Shown: positions 55,638-64,000 of the stretch, one piece after another
Layout of the letters: every line of letters begins with the position of its first letter
Position numbering within the stretch: position 1 is the first letter of the stretch
Assembly: GCF_900187985.1 (NCBI RefSeq)
Contig: NZ_FZOA01000004.1
Coordinates: forward strand, 124,001 to 188,000
Source: Methylobacillus rhizosphaerae
GTDB taxonomy: Bacteria; Pseudomonadota; Gammaproteobacteria; Burkholderiales; Methylophilaceae
Direction: 5' to 3'
Length of the DNA: 64,000 nucleotides
Notes under the pieces: model-generated
Database searches by the model: none
What the model saw: the letters and a program-made list of their open reading frames with translations, nothing else
What the model was told of the DNA's origin: nothing
Made by a program: the position numbers and the translations under genes

Positions 55638-56869
55638 TACAGGTCGCGCATACTGAGTTTGCGCAATTTCGGCGCAAACCCTGCCACTGCACCGACCACG
55701 GCGATTGTCATCGCTCCGCCGAATATGACCGAAGGCACCAACCCCAGCAGACGGGCTGCCATACCCGATTCAAATGCGCCCAGCTCATTGGACGAGCCAA
55801 TGAAAATGCCATTGATGGCAGAAACACGGCCACGCATTTCATCCGGTGTCACGAGCTGCATGATCGTGCTACGCACAATCACGGATACGCCATCGCAGAT
55901 ACCCGAAATCATCAACAAGAACGCTGCAAGCCAAAAATTGCCACTCAGGGCAAAGGCAATGATGCTCAACCCAAAGCCTGCCACGGCTACCAGCAGAATG
56001 CGGCCCGCATTGCGGTTGATCGGGTGGCGCGTCAGCCAGATGCCTGTTGCAATGGCGCCCAATGCAGGTGCAGCACGCAGGATACCCAAGCCTTCCGGGC
56101 CATGGTTGTATACATCATGGATGAACATGGGCAGCATGGCGACGGCACCGCCAAACAACACAGCAAACATATCCAGTGCCTGTGCTCCCAACATGATCTG
56201 GTTGTTGAAAACAAAACGCAGCCCTTGCCCTATGCTGGCAAATACAGGCGTATTGTCTGTCGCGGGAGGCTGCCTGACCTTAAGGCTCACCATGGCAACC
56301 GCTGCGACCAGGGCAAACACGGCAGAACACCCATAGGCAGCACTGATACCCAGCCAGGCAATCATGCCACCACCAATTGCCGGTCCCAGCACCAGGCCGG
56401 TCTGCAACACGGCGCTGCCGATGCTCGCCGCCCGGGCAAATTGCTGCCGCGGCAATACCAGCGCAAACAAGGCACTGTATGAAGGGCCGATGAAAGCCCG
56501 GGCAAATCCTACACAGGCGATGGATCCATAGATAAAAAGTGGGGACTCACTTTCGTGCAATAGCCAGCCGGACGAAATAGCCACCAGCACCAACGCATTT
56601 ATCGTCAATACGATACTGGCCATTATGCCAAACATACGCCGCGAATAATGATCCACGGCATAACCTGCAAACAAGGCAGTACAGAAATAGGGAATGACTT
56701 CCGCCAGGCCGATCAGCCCCAGTGACAAGGGATCATGCGTAATCTGGAAAATGTGCCAGCCCACCACCACGGCCATGACCTGATATGAGAACGTAATACT
56801 GACCCGAAAAGCCAGTAATCTGAGAAAAGCGGCATTACGCAGGGGGTAGGACGAGTCGTCGACAGGCAT
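55634..56869 (-). CDS. MFS exporter, EntS-like
   Basis: 411 residues with twelve predicted helices. MFS features of the EntS/DUF894 group: YAVDHYSRRMFGIMAS after helix 2, GFARAFIGPSYSALFALVLPRQQFARA, and VTPDEMRGRVSAINGIFIGSSNELGAFESG. Relatives export enterobactin or other compounds. No siderophore synthesis genes lie here. Gene stands alone between a LysR and a DUF411 gene. Confidence 0.87.
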   Translation of the reverse strand: MPVDDSSYPLRNAAFLRLLAFRVSITFSYQVMAVVVGWHIFQITHDPLSLGLIGLAEVIPYFCTALFAGYAVDHYSRRMFGIMASIVLTINALVLVAISSGWLLHESESPLFIYGSIACVGFARAFIGPSYSALFALVLPRQQFARAASIGSAVLQTGLVLGPAIGGGMIAWLGISAAYGCSAVFALVAAVAMVSLKVRQPPATDNTPVFASIGQGLRFVFNNQIMLGAQALDMFAVLFGGAVAMLPMFIHDVYNHGPEGLGILRAAPALGAIATGIWLTRHPINRNAGRILLVAVAGFGLSIIAFALSGNFWLAAFLLMISGICDGVSVIVRSTIMQLVTPDEMRGRVSAINGIFIGSSNELGAFESGMAARLLGLVPSVIFGGAMTIAVVGAVAGFAPKLRKLSMRDLY

Positions 56870-56998
56870 GGTGATATTGTAAACAATGCAGCATTGGCAT
56901 TACACCCCGGTATTATCAGGGCTATTGAGATTATTTCCGGGGAGGCTGGGTAATTTCAGGTTATGGGGTCCGGCACCGCGTGCCGCGTTGCTCCAGGC

Positions 56999-57430
56999 TC
57001 ATTCCACTGAAAATACACGGGGCATTTCACCCGCTGCAGGAATGGTATACACAGTCAGGGTACCAGGCTTCATTTCTCCCATGCCTGGGGAATTGGTTGG
57101 CATATCCGGAACACTGATCCCTGCGATGGCGGGTTTCTGCTGCAATAACTTCTGGATTGCCGTGACGGGCACATGACCTTCCACCACGTAACCACCAATC
57201 AGCGCTGTATGGCAGCTTGCCACACGCGTGACACCATATTGTTGCTTGATGCGTCCCATGTCCGCCCGGTCAAATGCCTCGACCTTGAAGCCATGCTCAC
57301 GCAAATATGCCACATACTTCTGGCAGCAACCGCAATTCGCATCTTTGTACAGCGTGACCAACGGCAAAGCCCAGACAGAAGACGAAGCCAGCAACAACAG
57401 GAGCGCTGTGAAGCGCGTCAGAACATACAT
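56999..57430 (-). CDS. DUF411 metal-binding protein
   Basis: About 143 residues: signal peptide (LLLLLASSSVWA), then the thioredoxin-like DUF411 domain with LYKDANCGCCQKYVAYLREHGF, SCHTALIGGYVVEGHVP and PGMGEMKPG. The CGCC motif and Met-rich part suggest copper binding; DUF411 genes often accompany copper resistance systems. ATG at 57430 chosen; a TTG at 57442 is an alternative. Confidence 0.85.
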   Translation of the reverse strand: MYVLTRFTALLLLLASSSVWALPLVTLYKDANCGCCQKYVAYLREHGFKVEAFDRADMGRIKQQYGVTRVASCHTALIGGYVVEGHVPVTAIQKLLQQKPAIAGISVPDMPTNSPGMGEMKPGTLTVYTIPAAGEMPRVFSVE

Positions 57431-57514
57431 AGCATCAACCAATTTGCAGGAAAACAGAGGCCGAGTCTAACAGCTTGCCAGGCAATCTCCCAAATCCAGC
57501 CTCTGGTAGGCCCA

Positions 57515-57796
57515 TTATTGGGCGCATTTTTCCTTTTTCTTGGTTTCTATTTCTTCCACGAGGCCATTCTCGATCTCAACCTCTACACAGGCACCCACCA
57601 CCAACGGACCATGCTTTTCTTCCAGTTCTGTATTCTTGGTCACATCAAGCTGGCGGCCTGATACCACCCAGGTTCCGATGTTAGTATCCGAACGGCTCTC
57701 AATCACTCCATAGAACTCTTCTTCCGCAGCCTGCACACTAGATACCACACCTGCAAAAGCAAGTATTGCAAGGCTGATACTCAAGGTCTTCTTCAT
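57515..57796 (-). CDS. small secreted protein, DUF5666-like
   Basis: About 93 residues: signal peptide (SLAILAFAGVVSSVQA) then a small beta-barrel-like body with EFYGVIESRSDTNIGTWVVSGR, HGPLVVGACVEVEIENG and terminal KKKEKCAQ. Resembles short periplasmic OB-fold-type proteins. AGGAG precedes the ATG. No function known; in tandem with the DUF411 gene (84 nt apart). Confidence 0.65.
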   Translation of the reverse strand: MKKTLSISLAILAFAGVVSSVQAAEEEFYGVIESRSDTNIGTWVVSGRQLDVTKNTELEEKHGPLVVGACVEVEIENGLVEEIETKKKEKCAQ

Positions 57797-57879
57797 GACG
57801 TTTCTCCTCATTATTGATGAAGATACATGAAATAATTCATATATCTATGCGGGAATCATTCCCAAAAATCAGGCAGATG

Positions 57880-59268
57880 TCAATTTCTAGGTAAATCAAC
57901 CAGCACTTCGAGGCCGCCTTCCGCCAGGTTGTGCAAATTGATCTGGCCGTCATGCGCCTCCACAATGGTCTTGGCGATACTCAGACCAAGCCCGAAACCA
58001 CCAGTAGCGGCATTACGCGAACTCTCGACCCGGTAAAACGGCTCAAACACGTGCTTGAGTAAATGCTCCGGAATGCCTGGCCCATGATCGCGGATGGCGA
58101 TCTGCAACCGTTCTGTAGTATCCATCACCTCAATATGTGCAGACTTACCATAGCGTATCGCATTCTCCAGCAAGTTCTGCAGGCATCGTTTCAGACTCAC
58201 GGCATAGCCATCAATCGGCACTGCTTCACCATGCAGTGAAACCTCGGCTCCGGTTTCCTGCAGGTCCACCTGCAGCCCTTGCAACATGGCATTGATATCA
58301 ATAGGATGGCGGTTTTCATGCACCTCTACACCACGCATGAATTCCACAGTAGTGGAAATCAGGGTTTCCATGTCTTCCAGGTCTCGACGGAATTTATCCC
58401 GCAGCACAGGTCTTTCGATCTGCTCGGTACGCAGGCGCAAGCGCGTGATCGGGGAACGCAGGTCATGCGAAATGGCTGCGAGAAAACGGCTTTTTTCTGT
58501 CACCGTATCAATCAGGCGCTGCTGCATCAGGTTGAATGCATTCGCTGAACGCCGCACCTCAGTCGGGCCATCCACATCCAGCGGAGGACTATAGATATTG
58601 CGGCCCAGACGCTCTGCTGCAGCTGCCAGCCGATCCAGTGGCTTCATGATCTGCCGCACAGCAAACAAGGCAATGCCGACAATGACAATAATACGGATGA
58701 AATAAACGCGGAACAGATAGTCAAAAAGGTCCATCAGCGGCGCCACACTCATGCCAGCCTGGCCCTCATGCGCATTCAGCTGCAGCCATTGCCCACTGTC
58801 CAGCTGCACATAGAGAGTGAAATGGGCGGAAGGGTAGTGCGATTCAAATAGATCCAGCCATTGTGCCTCTCGGCCATGCTCATCACGCAAGTCAATCTCG
58901 GTGATACGAATAGGCAGGGAGCGGCCGAACTCCTGCTCAAACACATGCTTGAACAGGAGCTCCACTGCTCGTTCACGCGTATTGAGTGCCGCCAGGCGGG
59001 GAGGAGCGCTCACCGGAGTAAGCCGATACATGGAGTTGCTGAGCTTGTTGATCAGCAACTGCTCATCATCAACTTTACTGATTTCGATGAAACCAATGCT
59101 GTCGGACAATTTTGCCGCCAGAACCCGAGTGGGAATTTCCAGGGCCTTGGCATAATTCATGTCATACCAGATAAACCCTGTCAGCACCTGAGCTGTCATG
59201 GTGCCCGCCACCAACACGATGACCAGACGCCCAAACAGCGATGCTGGCCATAGCCATTTCATGTTCAT
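57880..59268 (-). CDS. EnvZ-type sensor histidine kinase
   Basis: 462 residues: two transmembrane helices (about residues 8-32 and 190-210) flanking a periplasmic domain of about 155 residues, HAMP, HisKA with His268 (AISHDLRSPITRLRLRTE) and HATPase (N box ENAIRYG, G1 DHGPGIP, G2 GFGLGLSI). Membrane sensor that phosphorylates the response regulator of the preceding gene (ATGA overlap). Signal unknown. Confidence 0.93.
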   Translation of the reverse strand: MNMKWLWPASLFGRLVIVLVAGTMTAQVLTGFIWYDMNYAKALEIPTRVLAAKLSDSIGFIEISKVDDEQLLINKLSNSMYRLTPVSAPPRLAALNTRERAVELLFKHVFEQEFGRSLPIRITEIDLRDEHGREAQWLDLFESHYPSAHFTLYVQLDSGQWLQLNAHEGQAGMSVAPLMDLFDYLFRVYFIRIIVIVGIALFAVRQIMKPLDRLAAAAERLGRNIYSPPLDVDGPTEVRRSANAFNLMQQRLIDTVTEKSRFLAAISHDLRSPITRLRLRTEQIERPVLRDKFRRDLEDMETLISTTVEFMRGVEVHENRHPIDINAMLQGLQVDLQETGAEVSLHGEAVPIDGYAVSLKRCLQNLLENAIRYGKSAHIEVMDTTERLQIAIRDHGPGIPEHLLKHVFEPFYRVESSRNAATGGFGLGLSIAKTIVEAHDGQINLHNLAEGGLEVLVDLPRN

Positions 59269-59987
59269 TTTTCGTGCTTGACCTGGCTGGTCAACATATA
59301 ACCCGCATTGCGGACAGTACGAATAATACCGGGATTACGTGAATCCATTTCCAGATGGTGGCGCAAGCGACTGATGCACACATCAATCGATCGATCAATG
59401 GTCTGACTGTCTTTGCCGTAGACATGCTCGATGAGGAATTCACGGCTCAGTGGGCGGTTGGGATGCTCAAGCAAAGCCCGCAGTACCATGTAGTCTGAAC
59501 TCCCCAGAGACACAATCACACCACTCGGCGAAAACATCTGTCGCGCCCGTGTATCCAGTCGCCAGCCTTCAAAACTGATATACGCATATTCATCTACAGC
59601 ACTTTTCTCGGTATTGGTGCGTGTGCGCCGCAGTATCACCTTAACTCTCGCTAATAGCTCACGCGGGTCAAACGGCTTGGGCAGGTAATCATCCGCCCCC
59701 ACTTCCAGCCCGATAATACGGTCAACCAAGGTACCTTTGGCTGTGAGCATAATGATAGGCGTATCCCCCTGCGCACGTACCCCGCGACACAAACTCAGGC
59801 CATCTTCCTCTGGCAGCATCAGGTCCAGCACAATCAGGTCCACTTGCTCCTTACTGACTACCCGCCACATTTCACGACCATTGGCCGCCTCGGAAACCCT
59901 GAAACCAGCATCCCGGAGGTAATCCGTCAGCAACTCGCGGATTTCATGGTCATCATCAACGACTAGAATATGATCTGGTTTATTCAT
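59265..59987 (-). CDS. OmpR family response regulator
   Basis: 240 residues: receiver domain with acidic pocket VVDDD and phospho-acceptor Asp55 (LIVLDLMLPEEDG), then a winged-helix DNA-binding domain (LLEHPNRPLSREFLIEHVYGKDSQTIDRSIDVCISRLRHHLE). Follows glmS by 18 nt on the same strand, so it may be cotranscribed with glmU-glmS. Confidence 0.94.
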   Translation of the reverse strand: MNKPDHILVVDDDHEIRELLTDYLRDAGFRVSEAANGREMWRVVSKEQVDLIVLDLMLPEEDGLSLCRGVRAQGDTPIIMLTAKGTLVDRIIGLEVGADDYLPKPFDPRELLARVKVILRRTRTNTEKSAVDEYAYISFEGWRLDTRARQMFSPSGVIVSLGSSDYMVLRALLEHPNRPLSREFLIEHVYGKDSQTIDRSIDVCISRLRHHLEMDSRNPGIIRTVRNAGYMLTSQVKHEK

Positions 59988-60005
59988 CTTGGTAAGCTCG
60001 CGTGA

Positions 60006-61838
60006 CTATTCTACTGTGACCGACTTGGCCAGATTCCGTGGCTTATCGACATCCGTCCCTTTTAGCAGAGCCGCATGATATGCCAGTAACTGGACGGGGA
60101 TGGTATGAAGAATCGGGGATAATACCCCGACATGACGTGGCGTACGAATGACATGCACCCCTTCACTGGCAGTAAAGTTGCTGTCTGCATCGGCAAATAC
60201 GAATAACTCCCCACCACGCGCGCTGACTTCCTGCATATTGGATTTCACTTTTTCCAACAAAGCGTCGTTAGGAGCAATCACCACCACAGGCATATCCCTG
60301 TCCACCAACGCCAGAGGCCCATGTTTCAATTCTCCGGCAGGGTAGGCCTCGGCATGGATATAGGAAATCTCCTTGAGCTTGAGCGCACCCTCGAGGGCAA
60401 TTGGGTAGTGCATACCACGCCCGAGGAACAAGGCATGGAATTTGTTACTGAACGCCTTCGCCCACTCACGAATTTGTGGCTCAAGGTTGAGCGCATACTG
60501 TACGCTGCCGGGCAGGCGGCGCAATTCGTCGATATAGGCCTGCTCCTGATTCTGGGCCAGCAAGCCGCGTTGCTTGGCAAACGTCGCAGCCAACGTGAAC
60601 AAAGCAACCAGTTGGGTAGTGAAAGCCTTGGTCGATGCCACACCGATTTCTGCACCGGCACGGGTATACAGCACCAGGCGCGATGCGCGTGGAATGGCGC
60701 TTTCCTGTACATTGCAAATGGCCAGGGTCAGGTTCTGACCCAACGACTTGGCATGCTTGAGCGCTTCCATGGTATCCAGGGTCTCGCCGGACTGGGAAAT
60801 GGTGATAATCAATTGCCTGGGGTTGGGCACGGATTTGCGGTAACGGTACTCGCTGGCAATTTCCACCGAGGTGGGTAATTGCGCGATGCTTTCCAACCAA
60901 TATTTGGCGGTCAGGCCGGCGTAGTAACTTGTACCTGCCGCCAGGATCAATATACTGTCCACTTCACTAAACACTGCTTCCGCCTCCGCGCCGAACAAGG
61001 CCGGGCTGAAGGCGTTGTCGTCGATAATGGCTTCCAGCGTGTCGGTCAATGCGCGCGGCTGTTCGTGGATTTCCTTCTGCATGAAATGGGAGTAGGGACC
61101 CAGCTCCAGTGAAGCCAGCGAGAGGTCGCTGCGATGCACGGTACGTTCCACCAACTGGTCCGCCGCATCAAATATCAATACCTGGTCTTTGGTAATATCT
61201 GCCACGTCACCATCTTCGAGATAGATTACATTACGAGTGGCAGACAGCACGGCAGAAACATCAGAAGCAATGAAGTTTTCACCTTCCCCAAGCCCGATCA
61301 GCAATGGACAGCCCTGGCGTGCGCAGATCATCTGGCCAGGATAGTGAATGGATACCACACTGATCGCAAACGCGCCTGTCAGCTCCTTGACGGCGTGCTT
61401 GACTGCATCCAGCAATGGCAATTTCTGGGCAAGGTAGTAATGGATCAGGTGCGCAATCACTTCGGTATCGGTTTGCGACTCGAATTCATAACCCATTGCC
61501 TGCAGGCGCAGACGCTGCTCATCATGGTTCTCGATGATGCCGTTGTGCACCACGGCAATTTCCCCGCGCGAGATATGTGGATGCGCATTGGATTCAGTCA
61601 CGCCGCCATGCGTGGCCCAACGCGTATGGCCGATGCCCAGTGTCCCGGTCAGGTTTTCCTCCTGGGCCTTGCCCTGCATTTCCGCCACACGGCCCACCGC
61701 GCGCACACGGCGGATAGCGCCCTCGCTAAGCACAGCAATCCCTGCGGAGTCATAGCCGCGATATTCCAGGCGGCTCAGGCCCTCTATCAACACCGGAACA
61801 ATATTTCGTGCGCCAACTGCGCCAACAATGCCACACAT
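60006..61838 (-). CDS. glmS: glutamine--fructose-6-phosphate aminotransferase
   Basis: 610 residues. N-terminal glutaminase with catalytic Cys2 (MCGIVGAVG) and two SIS domains ([42 protein letters not shown]), ending [12 protein letters not shown]. Makes glucosamine 6-phosphate for peptidoglycan and LPS. Starts 1 nt after the glmU stop, forming a classic glmUS operon. Confidence 0.97.
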   Translation of the reverse strand: MCGIVGAVGARNIVPVLIEGLSRLEYRGYDSAGIAVLSEGAIRRVRAVGRVAEMQGKAQEENLTGTLGIGHTRWATHGGVTESNAHPHISRGEIAVVHNGIIENHDEQRLRLQAMGYEFESQTDTEVIAHLIHYYLAQKLPLLDAVKHAVKELTGAFAISVVSIHYPGQMICARQGCPLLIGLGEGENFIASDVSAVLSATRNVIYLEDGDVADITKDQVLIFDAADQLVERTVHRSDLSLASLELGPYSHFMQKEIHEQPRALTDTLEAIIDDNAFSPALFGAEAEAVFSEVDSILILAAGTSYYAGLTAKYWLESIAQLPTSVEIASEYRYRKSVPNPRQLIITISQSGETLDTMEALKHAKSLGQNLTLAICNVQESAIPRASRLVLYTRAGAEIGVASTKAFTTQLVALFTLAATFAKQRGLLAQNQEQAYIDELRRLPGSVQYALNLEPQIREWAKAFSNKFHALFLGRGMHYPIALEGALKLKEISYIHAEAYPAGELKHGPLALVDRDMPVVVIAPNDALLEKVKSNMQEVSARGGELFVFADADSNFTASEGVHVIRTPRHVGVLSPILHTIPVQLLAYHAALLKGTDVDKPRNLAKSVTVE

Positions 61839-61839
61839 C

Positions 61840-63219
61840 TTATTTCTTCACTTTCTCAGGGCGTTTCCAGTTTTCTATCGTGAATTGGCGCACGCGCGAC
61901 ATGGTCAGCTGCTCTGCCGGGGCGTCCTGGGTAACCGTAGTGCCAGCCGCAATCGTCGCACCTGCCTTGACAGTCACCGGCGCCACCAGTTGCGTGTCAG
62001 AGCCAATGAACGCCTTATCCTCGATCACGGTGCGTGATTTGTTCACGCCATCATAGTTGCAGGTAATGGTGCCTGCGCCGATATTCACATCCTTGCCTAC
62101 GGTAGCATCACCGATATAGCTCAGGTGGTTGATCTTGCTGCCACTATCCACCTGGGCGTTTTTCAATTCTACGAAGTTGCCAACATGCGTATGGTCAGCC
62201 AGGTTCGTGCCCGGTCGCAATCGCGCGTAAGGCCCGATTTTGCAGGCTTCTGCCAGGCTGGCATCGTCGATATGGGTATAGGCTGCCAATACAGTCCCAG
62301 TACCAATGCTGGCGTTACGGATCACGCAATACGAGCCTATCCGCACATTGTCAGCCAGTGTTACCTCACCCTCGAACACACAGCCAACATCTATCTCGAC
62401 ATCACGCCCGGCGGTCAATGTCCCGCGCACATCAATGCGCGCAGGATCGGCCAGCGTCACACCCTGCGCCAGTAACCTTGCCGCATACCGCTGCTGGTAG
62501 ACGCGCTCCAGCGTCGCAAGATCCTGTTTGGAATTGATACCTGTCACCTGCCATTCATCATCACTTTGCGTGGCGGCCACTGCCTGGCCATCCGCCACGG
62601 CCAGTGCCACGATATCCGTCAAATAATACTCCTGCTGGGCATTGCGGTTATCCAGTTGCGCCAGCCATTGTGCCAGCCAGGCGTTATCTGCAGCCATAAT
62701 GCCAGTATTCACTTCCTGGATTGCGCGTTGAGCCTCCGTTGCGTCCTTGTGCTCGACAATTGCCTGCACCGATGCCTGTTCTCGCACAATGCGCCCATAA
62801 CCTGCCGGATCATGCTTATGCACTGTCAACAATGCCAGGGCAGCCTGCTCAGCCAATAAACTCTGGCAGCTTTCCACTGCAAGCAAAGGCACGTCACCCA
62901 GCAGGATAAGCGTCCTCGCATCTGCTTCCAGATGGGGAAGCGCTTGCTGCATGGCATGTCCGGTACCCAATTGCTCAGCCTGTTGCACCCAGGTAATGTC
63001 ATCAGCGGGCAATGCCTGCGGCACTGCATCACCGCCAAAACCATAAATGACAATGATCTTGCTGGGGTTGAGTTTCCGTGCAGTGTCCAATACATGCTGC
63101 AGGATAGGCCTGCCTGCGAGCGCATGTAGTACCTTGGGTTTGCCGGAATGCATACGGGTACCTTTGCCCGCTGCGAGAATCACGACATTGAGCCTGGAGG
63201 AGGGTGATGAAAAAGACAA
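61840..63219 (-). CDS. glmU: bifunctional GlcNAc-1-P uridylyltransferase / GlcN-1-P acetyltransferase
   Basis: 459 residues, the normal GlmU length. N-terminal pyrophosphorylase with [28 protein letters not shown] and C-terminal left-handed beta-helix of hexapeptide repeats ([30 protein letters not shown]). The apparent start is TTG at 63219 with GGA 7 nt upstream; an internal GTG near codon 14 is the alternative. Synthesises UDP-GlcNAc. Confidence 0.95.
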   Translation of the reverse strand: MSFSSPSSRLNVVILAAGKGTRMHSGKPKVLHALAGRPILQHVLDTARKLNPSKIIVIYGFGGDAVPQALPADDITWVQQAEQLGTGHAMQQALPHLEADARTLILLGDVPLLAVESCQSLLAEQAALALLTVHKHDPAGYGRIVREQASVQAIVEHKDATEAQRAIQEVNTGIMAADNAWLAQWLAQLDNRNAQQEYYLTDIVALAVADGQAVAATQSDDEWQVTGINSKQDLATLERVYQQRYAARLLAQGVTLADPARIDVRGTLTAGRDVEIDVGCVFEGEVTLADNVRIGSYCVIRNASIGTGTVLAAYTHIDDASLAEACKIGPYARLRPGTNLADHTHVGNFVELKNAQVDSGSKINHLSYIGDATVGKDVNIGAGTITCNYDGVNKSRTVIEDKAFIGSDTQLVAPVTVKAGATIAAGTTVTQDAPAEQLTMSRVRQFTIENWKRPEKVKK

Positions 63220-63264
63220 GTTCTGATCCGGTTCAAGCGTTGAGAATTAACTGGAAGTATAAAT

Positions 63265-63291
63265 GAAAAAAGGCAGCCGATTGGCTGCCTT
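63265..63291 (-). terminator. terminator of the atp operon
   Basis: AAGGCAGCC (63270-63278), GATT loop, GGCTGCCTT (63283-63291). On the minus strand the stem is followed by TTTTTT, 21 nt after the atpC stop. Confidence 0.9.
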
Positions 63292-63311
63292 CTCATGCAA
63301 AACTTACAGGT

Positions 63312-63737
63312 TTAGTGCGTTGTCTTGCGTAATTGCTCAATTGTCTGCAATTGAGCGAGTGCTTCGGACAATTCAGCCTGCGCGCGCGCATAGTCTACGC
63401 CGGAAGACTTGTTGCGTAATGTTTCTTCCGCAACACGCTTGGCTTCAATTGCCTTGGCTTCATCCAGGTCATGTCCACGAATCGCAGTATCAGCCAGTAC
63501 AGTGATCACACCAGGCTGCACTTCCAGCAAACCGCCGGAAATGTAAATCGCCTGTTCTTCACCGTTATCGGCAACCTTAACCCGCAGCACGCCTGGCTTG
63601 ATGGTAGTGATCAGAGGCGCATGATTGGGATAAATACCCACCTCGCCCATTTTCGCAGGAGCAGCAACGAACTCTGCCTCGCCCGAGAAAATGGACTCTT
63701 CTGCGCTAACCACGTCCAGGTGTATTGTTGATGCCAT
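63312..63737 (-). CDS. atpC: ATP synthase epsilon subunit
   Basis: 141 residues. N-terminal beta-sandwich ([39 protein letters not shown]) and C-terminal helical hairpin ([19 protein letters not shown]). Last gene of the F1Fo operon, 29 nt after atpD, with AGGA just before its ATG. Confidence 0.97.
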   Translation of the reverse strand: MASTIHLDVVSAEESIFSGEAEFVAAPAKMGEVGIYPNHAPLITTIKPGVLRVKVADNGEEQAIYISGGLLEVQPGVITVLADTAIRGHDLDEAKAIEAKRVAEETLRNKSSGVDYARAQAELSEALAQLQTIEQLRKTTH

Positions 63738-63766
63738 ATCGTCCTATCCTTACCTTGTGACAGGTA

Positions 63767-64000
63767 TTAGTTAAGGGTCTTCGCTTTTTCAACAGCTTCT
63801 TCGATTGCGCCAACCATATAGAACGCTTGTTCTGGCAGGTGGTCGTATTCGCCAGCCACGATGGCCTTGAAACCCTTGATGGTATCCTTCAGTGTCACAT
63901 ATTTACCAGGTGCACCAGTGAATACTTCTGCAACGTGGAATGGCTGTGACAGGAAGCGCTGGATTTTACGTGCACGTGCAACTGCCAACTTGTCTTCTGG
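63767..64000 (-). CDS. atpD: ATP synthase beta subunit, C-terminal end (partial)
   Basis: The last 77 or so codons of AtpD, running off the right edge of the window: [23 protein letters not shown] and [19 protein letters not shown] are the conserved C-terminal segments of the catalytic F1 subunit. Confidence 0.96.
   Translation of the reverse strand, partial: PEDKLAVARARKIQRFLSQPFHVAEVFTGAPGKYVTLKDTIKGFKAIVAGEYDHLPEQAFYMVGAIEEAVEKAKTLN

Noticed and set aside
59988-60005. glmS ribozyme or regulatory RNA near glmS
   Set aside because: Only 1 nt separates glmU and glmS and 18 nt follow glmS, leaving no space; the ribozyme is also mainly a Gram-positive feature.

Overview
The window reads as chromosome of a betaproteobacterial methylotroph of the family Methylophilaceae, most likely a Methylobacillus species. 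This rests on gene content: a fused SoxYZ-like carrier of the type associated with quinoprotein dehydrogenases, a 6-phosphogluconate dehydrogenase (a RuMP-cycle enzyme in such bacteria), and a sucrose operon (PfkB kinase, fused sucrose-phosphate synthase/phosphatase, amylosucrase) as known from methylotrophs. The right edge (atpD-atpC, glmU, glmS) is core chromosome. No rRNA, tRNA, insertion sequence, prophage or CRISPR array was recognised. All long reading frames look intact.

Layout. 0-5.2 kb (minus strand): a four-gene operon of a DUF4198 periplasmic protein, MacA, MacB and an outer-membrane factor lipoprotein. 5.4-13.2 kb (minus): a CysJ-like diflavin reductase and a very long glutamate synthase large subunit; upstream lie a consensus sigma-54 promoter and two NtrC-type sites. 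13.3-17.3 kb (minus): a FecI/FecR/TonB-receptor iron uptake unit with a Fur box. 17.4-19.6 kb (minus): thiC with a TPP riboswitch and promoter. 19.7-28.5 kb: a PCMT-like methyltransferase, TolC, three isochorismatase-fold hydrolases, KDO transferase, pirin, a LysR regulator and an EamA transporter. 28.5-32 kb: a SoxYZ-like carrier, a DUF4242 protein, a small cytochrome c and an FccB-like flavoprotein, with a divergent TetR regulator and shared operator. 32-37.3 kb: MarR, outer-membrane factor, FUSC protein, DUF1656 and HlyD, an aromatic-acid-type efflux operon. 37.3-43.2 kb: small secreted proteins (two PsiF-like, an RcnB-like, a glycine-zipper lipoprotein, a Pro/Tyr-rich protein), ung, a MerC-like protein and gnd. 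43.3-49.5 kb: a dienelactone hydrolase and the sucrose operon. 49.6-55.6 kb: ProQ, then a molybdenum hydroxylase module (MocA-like, XdhC, IorB/IorA-like) with a LysR regulator. 55.6-60 kb: an MFS exporter, a DUF411 protein, a small secreted protein and an OmpR/EnvZ-type two-component system. 60-64 kb: glmS, glmU, atpC and the end of atpD.

The most interesting points are (1) a nitrogen-regulated glutamate synthase whose only redox neighbour is a diflavin reductase rather than GltD, suggesting an unusual electron-transfer arrangement, and (2) the SoxYZ/FccAB-like redox operon under its own TetR regulator. All functions are inferred from sequence motifs and gene order; no database search was run.
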